From: CAZNRY01 sp964575675
GTDB lineage: Bacteria; Eisenbacteria; RBG-16-71-46; CAIMUX01; VGJL01
DNA: 64,000 nt
Direction of reading: 5' to 3'
Assembly (NCBI GenBank): GCA_964575675.1
Contig: CAZNRY010000002.1
Location: forward strand, 5,559 to 69,558
Shown: one piece after another, positions 52,069 through 60,334 of the stretch
Position numbering within the stretch: the stretch's first letter is position 1
Layout of the letters: the number at the start of each line of letters is the position of its first letter
Made by a program: the position numbers and the translations under genes
The notes under the pieces: generated by a model
Seen by the model: only the letters and a program-made list of their open reading frames with translations
Database searches by the model: none
What the model was told of the DNA's origin: nothing

Positions 52069-53877
52069 ATGAACGCGTTGCGCCTTGTGCTCCTATCCGG
52101 ATTGCTGCTCTTGGCCGCACAGCCGCAAGCCCTGGCCGCCGAACGGCTGGGGGAGCTCAGTTCGCCGTCGGCCCTGCAGGCGATCGAGAGCGCATATGAT
52201 GCGGGAGAGATCGGTCAGGCGGAGGCGCTCCTCTACAAGCTGTATGCGCTCCACCAATCGGCCCGCCTTCCGGAGAAGTACCGTGTCGCCGGGGCTGTGC
52301 CCGTGAAGTGCGGTACGCAGATCGTCCTTGAAGTGCAGGAAAGTCTCGCCTCGATGCCGGGCAAGATCGCGCAGGAAGCAGCGGCGCTGCTGGCCCGTCC
52401 GACCCTCGACTCCTACATCGACACGACACACTTCCGCGTGCACTATGCCACCACGGGGACCGACATGGTCTCTGGCTGGCCGGACGCGACCTATCGCGAC
52501 GCCGTGATGGACGCTTGCGAAACGAGCTGGGCCCTCTTCCACACCACCAACGGCTGGCCGGCACCTCCGTCCGACGGGGCCGCGGGAGGCGGAAGCGCCC
52601 TGATCGACTGCTACGTCGACGATCTCGGGACGGGCGCGTACGGCGTGACCTATTCAGAGAGCATCGTCGCCGGCGGGCATCCGTTCGACTACACCTCGTA
52701 CTTCGTCATCGACAACGACTATGTCGGATTCGGCTACGCGGACAACAAACTTCCCATGCGCGTCACGGTGGCGCATGAGTATCATCATGTGATCCAGATG
52801 GGGCTCAACGCGCAGGGCAGCGGCGGCTGGTTCATGGAGAACACAGCGACGTTCGTGGAGGACGAGGTCTACGACTCGATCAACGACAACTACAACTACC
52901 TCTCCCTCATGCTTGCCAACCCGTGGAAAGAACTGAAGACCGCCAACGGAGGGTTCGAGTACGGCGCCTTCATCTGGCCGACCTATCTTACCGAGGGAAT
53001 CGGAGGGCACGCCCTCGTTCGGGACACCTGGGTCGAGTACGCGGATCTCACGAACCTCTACACCTGTTTCGATAACAATCTGGCCCCGTACGGTAAGAAC
53101 CTCGACACGGCGATGGCGCAGTGGGCGACCTGGAATCTCTTCACCTGGCTCCATGATGATGGGAACCACTACGTGGAGGGTTCCGACTATCACTACTACC
53201 AGGCCTACGACAAGAACATCACGACCTATCCGCAGACGAACGTCCATCCGACCTCGACGAAGAAGCCGGCCGGTCTCGGCGCTAACATCACCCGTTTCGC
53301 GCGGCAGACGGGATCCACCGACAATAAGATCACCGTCACCTACCAGGTCCTGAACGCCTGCTCGTACAATCACGTCATCTCCTTCATGCGGAAGATCGCG
53401 AGCCAGTCGGTCTGGGATGTGTGGGACGTCCCGGTCGACGCGACGGGAGCCGCCTCGTTCGAGATGACCCAGTGGGACCAGACGGAGTACATGTACATGG
53501 TCGTTGCGATGAAACGCGGCTGCGCCCTGGCGGGCACGGACTTCCAGTTCAGCGCCTCGACGACCTACACGGTTGATGTGGCCGACCTGGCCCCAACGCG
53601 TGCGCTTCGCCTCGATCAGAACAGCCCGAATCCGTTCAATCCATCGACCGCGATCCGCTTTTCACTTCCCGAGCCGGGATCCGTCCGTCTCGTCGTGCAC
53701 GATGCGGCGGGGCGCGAGATCAGAAGCCTGGTCGACTCGGTCCTTCCGGCCGGCGAGCAGGAAGTGCACTGGGGCGGGACCGACGACGCGGGCCGCCTTG
53801 TAGCAAGCGGCGTCTACTTCTGCACCCTCGAGGCGAACGGAGGGAAGACGGTCCGCAAGATGATCCTGTCTCGGTAG
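52069..53877 (+). CDS. Secreted zinc metalloprotease (MXAN_6640-like) with FlgD-like C-terminus
   Basis: The 602-residue protein has a signal peptide (ALRLVLLSGLLLLAAQPQALA) and a zinc-metalloprotease domain with HEYHH at 236-240 (His236, Glu237, His240 of HExxH). The downstream WFMENTATFVEDEVYD supplies a candidate third ligand. It resembles the 'MXAN_6640 family putative metalloprotease' group. The final 90 residues (QNSPNPFNPSTAIRFSLPE, VVHDAAGREIRSLVD, GVYFCTLEANGG) are a textbook type IX/FlgD-like sorting domain, so it is a likely cargo of the PorU/PorV system. The ATG at 52069 follows GAGGAGGG by six bases; a TTG at 52018 is in frame but unsupported. Confidence 0.85.
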   Translation: MNALRLVLLSGLLLLAAQPQALAAERLGELSSPSALQAIESAYDAGEIGQAEALLYKLYALHQSARLPEKYRVAGAVPVKCGTQIVLEVQESLASMPGKIAQEAAALLARPTLDSYIDTTHFRVHYATTGTDMVSGWPDATYRDAVMDACETSWALFHTTNGWPAPPSDGAAGGGSALIDCYVDDLGTGAYGVTYSESIVAGGHPFDYTSYFVIDNDYVGFGYADNKLPMRVTVAHEYHHVIQMGLNAQGSGGWFMENTATFVEDEVYDSINDNYNYLSLMLANPWKELKTANGGFEYGAFIWPTYLTEGIGGHALVRDTWVEYADLTNLYTCFDNNLAPYGKNLDTAMAQWATWNLFTWLHDDGNHYVEGSDYHYYQAYDKNITTYPQTNVHPTSTKKPAGLGANITRFARQTGSTDNKITVTYQVLNACSYNHVISFMRKIASQSVWDVWDVPVDATGAASFEMTQWDQTEYMYMVVAMKRGCALAGTDFQFSASTTYTVDVADLAPTRALRLDQNSPNPFNPSTAIRFSLPEPGSVRLVVHDAAGREIRSLVDSVLPAGEQEVHWGGTDDAGRLVASGVYFCTLEANGGKTVRKMILSR

Positions 53878-53906
53878 CGCGCACCCCAGGGATCGTCCCT
53901 GCATTT

Positions 53907-53939
53907 GAGACCCGGACCGGCGCCGCCGGCCCGGGTCTC
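53907..53939 (+). terminator. Terminator-like hairpin after metalloprotease gene
   Basis: Arms 53907-53921 and 53925-53939 pair at 14 of 15 positions (GAGACCCGG.../...CCGGGTCTC) around a three-base loop. The tail is TGTCTTG rather than a pure T-run, so termination may be partial; comEC begins 24 bases later. Confidence 0.65.
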
Positions 53940-53962
53940 TGTCTTGCTGCCCGCTCCCCGCG

Positions 53963-56293
53963 ATGGGGATGCAGGGACACTATCCCGGCGGGGCGGCGCC
54001 CCGGCGGCCGGGTCTACCGGGGGTCGTCCCCCTCTGCCTCACGTTTCTCCCGGCCTTTCTATTGAGTGGGGGGCTCGAGGGGGCCGCATGGTTCGCGGGC
54101 TTCGGTGCAGCCTGCGCCGTCGCAGGGGCGGCCGCGGCCGTGTCGAAAGAGCAACGCCGAGGACGGCTCTGCGACTGGCTTCTGATCGCGTCTGTGGCAT
54201 GTCTGGGGATTGGTTGGGGCTCCTTTCGGACGCCGCCCGCTCCTGTCCCCATGGGGGTGCCCGAGCTCGTCGTCAGGGGAACGATCCACGAGGGCGGTCT
54301 CGGGTGGGAGGCGCGCGAGGTGTCGATCGCCCGCGCGGGGCGCTGGTATCCGGTCTCCGGCCGTTTCCTGGTCCTCGGCGACGGCCTGCTCGAAGGGCTT
54401 TTCATCGCCCGAGGGTTCATCGTCTCTCTCGATGAGCCGCGCTTGCCTGGTCTCGCCGACCGGAGCCGGGGCGCCCGGTGGAGTCTGATCCGAGGGAAGA
54501 TCGACGCGGCCCGTGCATGGTTCGTCCCGAATGGGGGAGAGAGCCCGCGGGAGGGTTGGCGCCATCGGTTGCGCGGCGCGCTCGCGAGCAGGGTCGGGCG
54601 GTCCCTGCCGGTCGAAGTGCGGACCATCATCCCGATGCTGATCTGGGGCGAGCGGGCGACGGTTGATCCCGAGATCGAGCGGATCTTCCGCGGCACGGGC
54701 ACGATGCATCTCCTTGCGATTTCAGGGCTCCACGTCAGCCTGGTCGCGATCCTGCTCGAGTTTCTCCTTCGTCTCGTCCTGAGGCGTCCAATCGTGCGAG
54801 TCCTCGCCGTTCTCGGCGTTCTCTACGGCTACGGCGCGATGGTCGGCCCGATGCCCTCGGTCGTACGGTCGATCGTGATGGCGGCGTGCATCTTGATCGC
54901 CCGCGCTCTCGGACGATCGGGGGGGACCGCCGTCGCGTGGTGGATCTCGCTCCTCGTCGTGGGTTGCTTCACGCCCGGGGAGATCCCGCGTGCAGGGATG
55001 CAGCTCTCCTTCGGCGGGACGGCGGCGCTGATCCTCTGCCCGAAGACGCCGAAGGTCATCGCGCCCCTTTTCACTTCGGCCGTTGCCGTTGCGGTGACGT
55101 CCGGCGTTCTCTGGGCGCACTTCGGGGAGAGCGCGCCGATGGCGATCGTCGCGAACTTGACCGGGATTCCCGCCTTCGCGCCGGTCCTCGTCTCGGTTCT
55201 CTGGGGACTCGCATTGGGGAATCCGGCGGGATGGACACTGCAGGCGATCGCATGGGGGCCGGCCCGCCTCTTCTCGTCCGCGTGGATAGGCCCCCTCGCC
55301 TTCCTTCTGCCCGCAGGGGAAGCGGTGATCGTTCGGGCCGGCTGTGGCGAGCTGGTGGGGCTCGGGAGCACGGTCGCAATCCTCGTGGTCCTCGCCCTTC
55401 ACCGGCGGTTTCCGAGTCGGCGCGCCATCCCCGTCTTCGCGGCTGCCGGGGCACTGGCGCTCTCGTTGTCTCCCGTTGTCGTCCCGCTCATTCGCGGACA
55501 GCCCCGCGCGGATCTGGAGGCGGTCATCCTTCCGGTCGGTCAGGGCGATGCCACCCTGATCCGCGCAGAGGGAGGAGGCGTCTATCTGATCGACACGGGA
55601 CCGGGAGGGATGGACGGTTCCCGGGGGCGCCGAGCCCTCGCCCCCGCCCTCCGGGCCCACGGAGCCCTCCGGTTGCGCGGGGTGTTCCTCACGCACGGCG
55701 ACGAGGATCACGTGGGAGGTCTGCGCGGACTCCTCACGGCGGGGATAAAGGTCGATACGCTCTATCTCAGCCGCGGCGACGGCTACCGTCTCCTCCTTCC
55801 GGCCTCCCGCGTACCGGTCGTGCGCATGATCTCTGCGCCGTGGTCTCTGCGGGATGGTCCGCTGACGATCGACATCCTCGCGCCGCGCACGGAGGAGCAG
55901 CAGAATCTTGGAAACGCGGGATCCCTCGTGCTCCGAGTGCGCGCGGCGGGCGGATCCCTTCTGTTGCCGGGAGATCTGGGAGGGGAGGAAGAGGAGCGCC
56001 TCGCGGCGTCGGGTGGCCTCGAGCCCGCCCAGGTCCTGCTCGCAGGGCACCACGGCAGCGGGCACTCGAGCGGGGATCTTTGGTGCGATCGGCTGCGCCC
56101 GCGTCTTGCGCTGATATCGTGCGGGGCTCGCAACCGCCACGGACATCCGGCGCCGGCGACCTTGGCCCGATTCGCGCTGCGCGGGATCGAGGTCCATCGG
56201 ACAGACCGGGAGGGATCGCTCGAGTTGCGATGGGTCGGAGGAGTGATGCACCTGAGGCGCGGCGGTTGTGGGGCGTGGGGGGGTGTGCTATAA
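53963..56293 (+). CDS. comEC: ComEC/Rec2-family DNA-uptake channel protein
   Basis: The 776-residue protein carries an N-terminal region with two to three membrane helices and a DUF4131-type OB part, a competence domain with many helices (FRGTGTMHLLAISGLHVSLVA is the signature, then MQLSFGGTAALILCPK), and a C-terminal metallo-beta-lactamase-like domain (VILPVGQGDATLIRAEGG, FLTHGDEDHVGGLRGL, LLAGHHGSGHSSGDL). The histidine/aspartate motif is intact. ComEC brings single-stranded DNA across the inner membrane during transformation. No other competence gene is adjacent. The end of the gene contains the promoter for purC. Confidence 0.93.
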   Translation: MGMQGHYPGGAAPRRPGLPGVVPLCLTFLPAFLLSGGLEGAAWFAGFGAACAVAGAAAAVSKEQRRGRLCDWLLIASVACLGIGWGSFRTPPAPVPMGVPELVVRGTIHEGGLGWEAREVSIARAGRWYPVSGRFLVLGDGLLEGLFIARGFIVSLDEPRLPGLADRSRGARWSLIRGKIDAARAWFVPNGGESPREGWRHRLRGALASRVGRSLPVEVRTIIPMLIWGERATVDPEIERIFRGTGTMHLLAISGLHVSLVAILLEFLLRLVLRRPIVRVLAVLGVLYGYGAMVGPMPSVVRSIVMAACILIARALGRSGGTAVAWWISLLVVGCFTPGEIPRAGMQLSFGGTAALILCPKTPKVIAPLFTSAVAVAVTSGVLWAHFGESAPMAIVANLTGIPAFAPVLVSVLWGLALGNPAGWTLQAIAWGPARLFSSAWIGPLAFLLPAGEAVIVRAGCGELVGLGSTVAILVVLALHRRFPSRRAIPVFAAAGALALSLSPVVVPLIRGQPRADLEAVILPVGQGDATLIRAEGGGVYLIDTGPGGMDGSRGRRALAPALRAHGALRLRGVFLTHGDEDHVGGLRGLLTAGIKVDTLYLSRGDGYRLLLPASRVPVVRMISAPWSLRDGPLTIDILAPRTEEQQNLGNAGSLVLRVRAAGGSLLLPGDLGGEEEERLAASGGLEPAQVLLAGHHGSGHSSGDLWCDRLRPRLALISCGARNRHGHPAPATLARFALRGIEVHRTDREGSLELRWVGGVMHLRRGGCGAWGGVL

Positions 56294-56294
56294 G
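56266..56294 (+). promoter_or_regulatory. Promoter of pur-gua operon inside comEC
   Basis: TTGTGG (56266-56271), a 17-bp spacer and TATAAG (56289-56294). The -10 box covers the TAA stop of comEC, 21 bases before the purC ATG. Confidence 0.5.
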
Positions 56295-56315
56295 GAGCAC
56301 TCGGAGGAACCGGCC

Positions 56316-57233
56316 ATGGAAACGCCATTCCGCAGCCTCTCCGATCACGGACTTGCCGCTTCCCACACAGGGAAGGTGCGAGAGATCCTCGATCTGGGAG
56401 ACCACCTGATCCTCGTCACGACCGACCGCATCTCTGCCTTCGACTGTGTTCTACCCACTCCCGTTCCCGGAAAGGGGAAGCTGCTGAACCGGATCTCGGC
56501 CCACTGGTTCCGTGCGCTCGCCCCGATCGTCCCGACCCACTTCGTTTCCGACAGCGATGCGGACTTCCCCCCTGATTTGGGATCGATCTGCGCTGCGGTC
56601 CGTGACCGCTGGATGCTCGTGCGCAAGGCGCGCCGGATACCGATCGAATGCGTGGTTCGCGGTCATCTCGCGGGATCGGGTCTGCAGGAGTACCGGGAGA
56701 AGGGAACGGTGGGAGGGATCGCCGTGACGCGGGGGATCCCCGCCCACGGGAGACTCCCCGAGCCGCTCTTCACGCCGACGACCAAGGAGGATTTGGGCCA
56801 CGATCGAGCCCTGTCGTTCGACGAGCTTCAGGAGACGGTCGGCGACGACCTCGCCGCGCGCCTTCGGGATCTCTCGGTCCGGATATTCACAGTGGCGGAG
56901 CGTTTCGCGGGCTCTTGCGGGCTAACCCTCGTCGACACGAAGTTCGAGTTCGGGTGGATCGATCGAGAACTCTGCCTCATCGACGAGGCGCTGACGCCCG
57001 ATTCGTCGCGCTACTGGGATGCCCGGACGCAGGAATCGGCACAACCGATATCCCTCGACAAGGAGTATGTCCGCGAGTACCTGAAGGGGCTTGCATGGGA
57101 CCGCAATCCGCCGGCCCCGCCTCTGCCGGAAGATCGAATCGCGGAGACCTTTCGGAGATATCGTGTCGTGCACGATCGTTTGGGCGTCGGGGGGGTGATC
57201 CCCGATCTTCGGGAGATTCAGGGCGCCGCATGA
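56316..57233 (+). CDS. purC: SAICAR synthase
   Basis: The 305-residue enzyme ligates aspartate to CAIR in purine synthesis. GKVREILDLGDHLILVTTDRI and SAFDCVLPTPVPGKG at the N-terminus, VVRGHLAGSGLQEYRE and the C-terminal LVDTKFEFGW and LIDEALTPDSSRYW are the standard segments. At about 300 residues it is the long, yeast-like form rather than the 240-residue E. coli form. The ATG at 56316 has GGAGG upstream. Its stop overlaps the purH start as ATGA. Confidence 0.95.
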   Translation: METPFRSLSDHGLAASHTGKVREILDLGDHLILVTTDRISAFDCVLPTPVPGKGKLLNRISAHWFRALAPIVPTHFVSDSDADFPPDLGSICAAVRDRWMLVRKARRIPIECVVRGHLAGSGLQEYREKGTVGGIAVTRGIPAHGRLPEPLFTPTTKEDLGHDRALSFDELQETVGDDLAARLRDLSVRIFTVAERFAGSCGLTLVDTKFEFGWIDRELCLIDEALTPDSSRYWDARTQESAQPISLDKEYVREYLKGLAWDRNPPAPPLPEDRIAETFRRYRVVHDRLGVGGVIPDLREIQGAA

Positions 57234-58801
57234 TTCCCGTCCGCACAGCGCTCCTGTCGGCCTTCCACAAGGAAGGCCTGGATGCTCTTGCCGGGGTCCT
57301 GGTCGAGACGGGAGCCCAGATTCTCAGCACCGGCGGCACCTTCGTCTGGCTCAGCGAGCGCGGCTTCCCGGTCACCGCCCTCGATGAGTGGGCGGGCCTC
57401 CCCTCGCTCTTCGGGGGCCGGGTGAAGACGCTCCACCCGCGGGTTCACGGCGGGATTCTCTACCGGCGCGGGGAGCCGTCCGACGAGCATGAGCGGGTCG
57501 CGCACGGGATCGCCCCGATCGACCTTGTGGCCGTCGACCTCTATCCGTTCGAGGAGACGCTCTCGACCGAAGGCGCAGGGAGGGAGGCCATGATCGAGAT
57601 GATCGACATCGGCGGGCCGGCGATGCTGCGTTCCGCCGCCAAGAATCACCGATCGGTTCTCGCCGTCTGCGACGCCCGGGATTACGGCCGGGTGGCGGAG
57701 GCCCTGCGCGCGGGGGGGGGGAGCATAGAGGAAGGTTTCGCCGCGGAAATGGCGGCAAAGGTGTTTCGCAGGACGGCGCGCTACGACGCGGCGATCGCCG
57801 CGTTTCTCGAATCGGGCCCCGCAGCGTCGGCGGAACTGCCGGACGGTTTCGCCTGCGGCGCGCCCCTCCTCTGGAAGCTCAGGTATGGGGAGAACCCTAC
57901 GCAGCGGGGGGCATTCTACGGACCAGGCGAGGGATTTCCGGGCGGGTTGACGAAGCTCCAGGGCAAGGAGATCTCCTTCAACAACCTCCAGGATCTGGAC
58001 GCGGCTGCCGAGCTGGTGCGGTCGCTCGGACCATCTCCGGCCGCCGTCGTGATCAAGCACGCGACACCCTGCGGGGCCGCAATCGCAGATGACGTTCTGA
58101 GCGCGTTTCGCGCAGCGCGCGAGAGCGACTCCCTTTCCGCCTTCGGGGGAGTCGTCGCGCTCAACCGCACTGTCGACGGCCCTTGCGGTGCGGAGTTGGC
58201 GGCGAGGTTCCTGGAGGTCGTGGCGGCCCCCTCGTTCTTGCCCGAAGCGAGGGAACGCCTTGGCGCGAAAAGGAACCTGATCGTGCTTGAGGGCGAGGCG
58301 CTCCTCGGATCCGGCGCCGGCGGCGCGAGATCCCGACCCGCATTCAGAGGTTTGGGCGCCGGGATTCTCGTCCAGGATCCGTTTCCTGCCTCTCTTGGCG
58401 AGACGGGATGGCGCGTCGCGAGTCGAAGGGCGCCGTCGCCGGCGGAGCAACGATCCCTTCTCTTCGCGTGGAAGGTCGTTCGGGCTGTCCGTTCGAATGG
58501 GATTGTCCTTGCGAGGGAGGGAAGGATCCTCGGGATTGGCGGAGGACAGACAAGCCGGATCGACGCCCTTTGGGTTGCGATTCACAAGGCGCGCCGGGAG
58601 GGTCACGACCTGGCGGGCAGCGTGATGGCTTCCGATGCCTTCTTCCCGTTCCCGGACTGCGTCGAGGAAGCGGCCACCGTTGGGGTCGCGGCCGTCATCC
58701 AGCCAGGGGGATCGAAGCGCGACGTGGAATCGATCGAGGCCGCGGACCGGGCCGGCATCGCGATGGTGATGAATGACGCTCGGTGTTTCCGGCACGGATA
58801 G
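57230..58801 (+). CDS. purH: Bifunctional AICAR formyltransferase/IMP cyclohydrolase
   Basis: The 523-residue enzyme carries out the last two steps of IMP synthesis. The N-terminal cyclohydrolase has ILSTGGTFVWL and GGRVKTLHPRVHGGILYRR; the formyltransferase half has RYGENPTQRGAFYG, then VVIKHATPCGAAIAD (the usual motif is KHxNPCG, here with Thr for Asn) and SDAFFPFPDCVEEAA. It is coupled to purC by a four-base overlap and followed by guaA after 12 bases. A run of ten G at about 57712-57721 lies inside the frame, coding Gly-Gly-Gly, and the frame is intact across it. Confidence 0.95.
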   Translation: MIPVRTALLSAFHKEGLDALAGVLVETGAQILSTGGTFVWLSERGFPVTALDEWAGLPSLFGGRVKTLHPRVHGGILYRRGEPSDEHERVAHGIAPIDLVAVDLYPFEETLSTEGAGREAMIEMIDIGGPAMLRSAAKNHRSVLAVCDARDYGRVAEALRAGGGSIEEGFAAEMAAKVFRRTARYDAAIAAFLESGPAASAELPDGFACGAPLLWKLRYGENPTQRGAFYGPGEGFPGGLTKLQGKEISFNNLQDLDAAAELVRSLGPSPAAVVIKHATPCGAAIADDVLSAFRAARESDSLSAFGGVVALNRTVDGPCGAELAARFLEVVAAPSFLPEARERLGAKRNLIVLEGEALLGSGAGGARSRPAFRGLGAGILVQDPFPASLGETGWRVASRRAPSPAEQRSLLFAWKVVRAVRSNGIVLAREGRILGIGGGQTSRIDALWVAIHKARREGHDLAGSVMASDAFFPFPDCVEEAATVGVAAVIQPGGSKRDVESIEAADRAGIAMVMNDARCFRHG

Positions 58802-58813
58802 AAGGGTGGCAGG

Positions 58814-60334
58814 GTGATCGGGATCCTCGATTTCGGCAGCCAGTACAACCTGTTGATCGCCCGGCGGGTGCGCCAACTCGGGGTCTATGCGGAGCTTTTC
58901 CCTTTCGATGTCGATCTCGCGTCCTTACAGCGAAAGGGCGTGCGCGCCCTGATCCTCTCTGGGGGACCCGCCTCCGCCTTGGATGGCCGCTACATGCCGC
59001 GCCGTGAGCTTCTCGATGCGGGGCTGCCGATCCTTGGGATCTGCTACGGGATGCAGATCGTGAGCCATCTGCTCGGCGGAGAGGTCGTACGCGGGGAGAA
59101 GGGCGAGTACGGGAGGCAGATCTTGAGGCCGATCGGTGAACCCCAGCTCCTCGCCGGTCTACGAGAGCCGATCGAGGTTTGGATGAGCCATGGGGACCTC
59201 GTCGGTCGGCCGCCCGAGGGCTTCGAAACGGTCGCGCGAACAGAAACATGCCCGCACGCGGTCGCGCAGGATCCAGAACGAGGAATCTACCTCGTCCAGT
59301 TTCATCCGGAGGTGAGCCATACGCCGCAGGGGACGCGGGTGCTCTCAAACTTCCTCTTCGAGATCGCGAGGCTCGAGCGAGGGTGGGACATGGGCGACTT
59401 CGCCTCCCGCTCGGTGACGGCGATTCGCGAGGCTGTCGGATCGGGCTCGGCCGTTTGCGGCGTGAGCGGCGGCGTTGATTCCACCGTGGCGGCAGTCCTC
59501 TGCGAGAGGGCGATCGGAGAGCGCCTGCACGGCATATTCGTCGACACAGGACTTCTCCGGGAGGGGGAGTCGGACTGGGTCGAATCGAGGCTCACGGCCC
59601 TAGGGGTGCGCCTCCATCGGATCGATGCCGCACGGCGGTTTGTCGGAGAGCTTGCGGGGATCACCGATCCGGAGGAGAAGCGGAAGCGAATCGGCCGGCT
59701 CTTCATCGAGGAGTTCGACGCGGCGGCCCGGCGAATCGGAGAGATCGATTTTCTCGTTCAGGGAACCTTGTACCCCGATGTGATCGAATCGCAGGGCGCG
59801 CGGGGCCCCGCCTCGCGAATCAAGAGCCATCACAACGTCGGAGGACTGCCGGAGCGGATGCGGCTGCGCCTGGTCGAGCCGTTGCGCGAGCTATTCAAGG
59901 ATGAGGTGCGAGACGTCGGCCGCCGCCTGGGAATCCCCGAGGAGTTCCTGGGCCGCCATCCGTTCCCGGGGCCGGGTCTCGCCGTCCGGATCATCGGAGA
60001 GGTGACGGAGGAGCGGCTCGCCCTCGTTCGCGCGTCCGACCGCATCTTCATCGACGAGTTGCGGAGCAGCGGCACATACGATTCGGTTTGGCAGGCGTTC
60101 ACCGCGCTCTTGCCGGTCCATTCCGTCGGGGTGATGGGGGACGAGCGAACCTACGGCGTGACGATCGCCCTGCGTGCGGTGACATCGGTCGATGGGATGA
60201 CCGCCGATTGGGCCCGGCTTCCGGCAGAGGTTCTGGAGCGGACGGCCAATCGGATCGTCAACGAGGTCCAGGGGGTCAATCGGGTGGTCTACGACGTGAC
60301 GAGCAAACCCCCGGCGACGATCGAGTGGGAGTGA
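58814..60334 (+). CDS. guaA: GMP synthase (glutamine-hydrolysing)
   Basis: The 506-residue enzyme aminates XMP to GMP. The glutamine amidotransferase domain has the nucleophile Cys77 in LGICYGMQIV and the histidine/glutamate pair in QFHPEVSHT. The ATP pyrophosphatase domain has the PP-loop VCGVSGGVDSTVAAVL, and the C-terminal dimerisation domain ends DVTSKPPATIEWE. It starts at a GTG with GAAGGGTGGCAGG upstream. Together with purC and purH it makes a purine block leading to GMP. Its stop overlaps the next gene as GTGA. Confidence 0.96.
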   Translation: MIGILDFGSQYNLLIARRVRQLGVYAELFPFDVDLASLQRKGVRALILSGGPASALDGRYMPRRELLDAGLPILGICYGMQIVSHLLGGEVVRGEKGEYGRQILRPIGEPQLLAGLREPIEVWMSHGDLVGRPPEGFETVARTETCPHAVAQDPERGIYLVQFHPEVSHTPQGTRVLSNFLFEIARLERGWDMGDFASRSVTAIREAVGSGSAVCGVSGGVDSTVAAVLCERAIGERLHGIFVDTGLLREGESDWVESRLTALGVRLHRIDAARRFVGELAGITDPEEKRKRIGRLFIEEFDAAARRIGEIDFLVQGTLYPDVIESQGARGPASRIKSHHNVGGLPERMRLRLVEPLRELFKDEVRDVGRRLGIPEEFLGRHPFPGPGLAVRIIGEVTEERLALVRASDRIFIDELRSSGTYDSVWQAFTALLPVHSVGVMGDERTYGVTIALRAVTSVDGMTADWARLPAEVLERTANRIVNEVQGVNRVVYDVTSKPPATIEWE

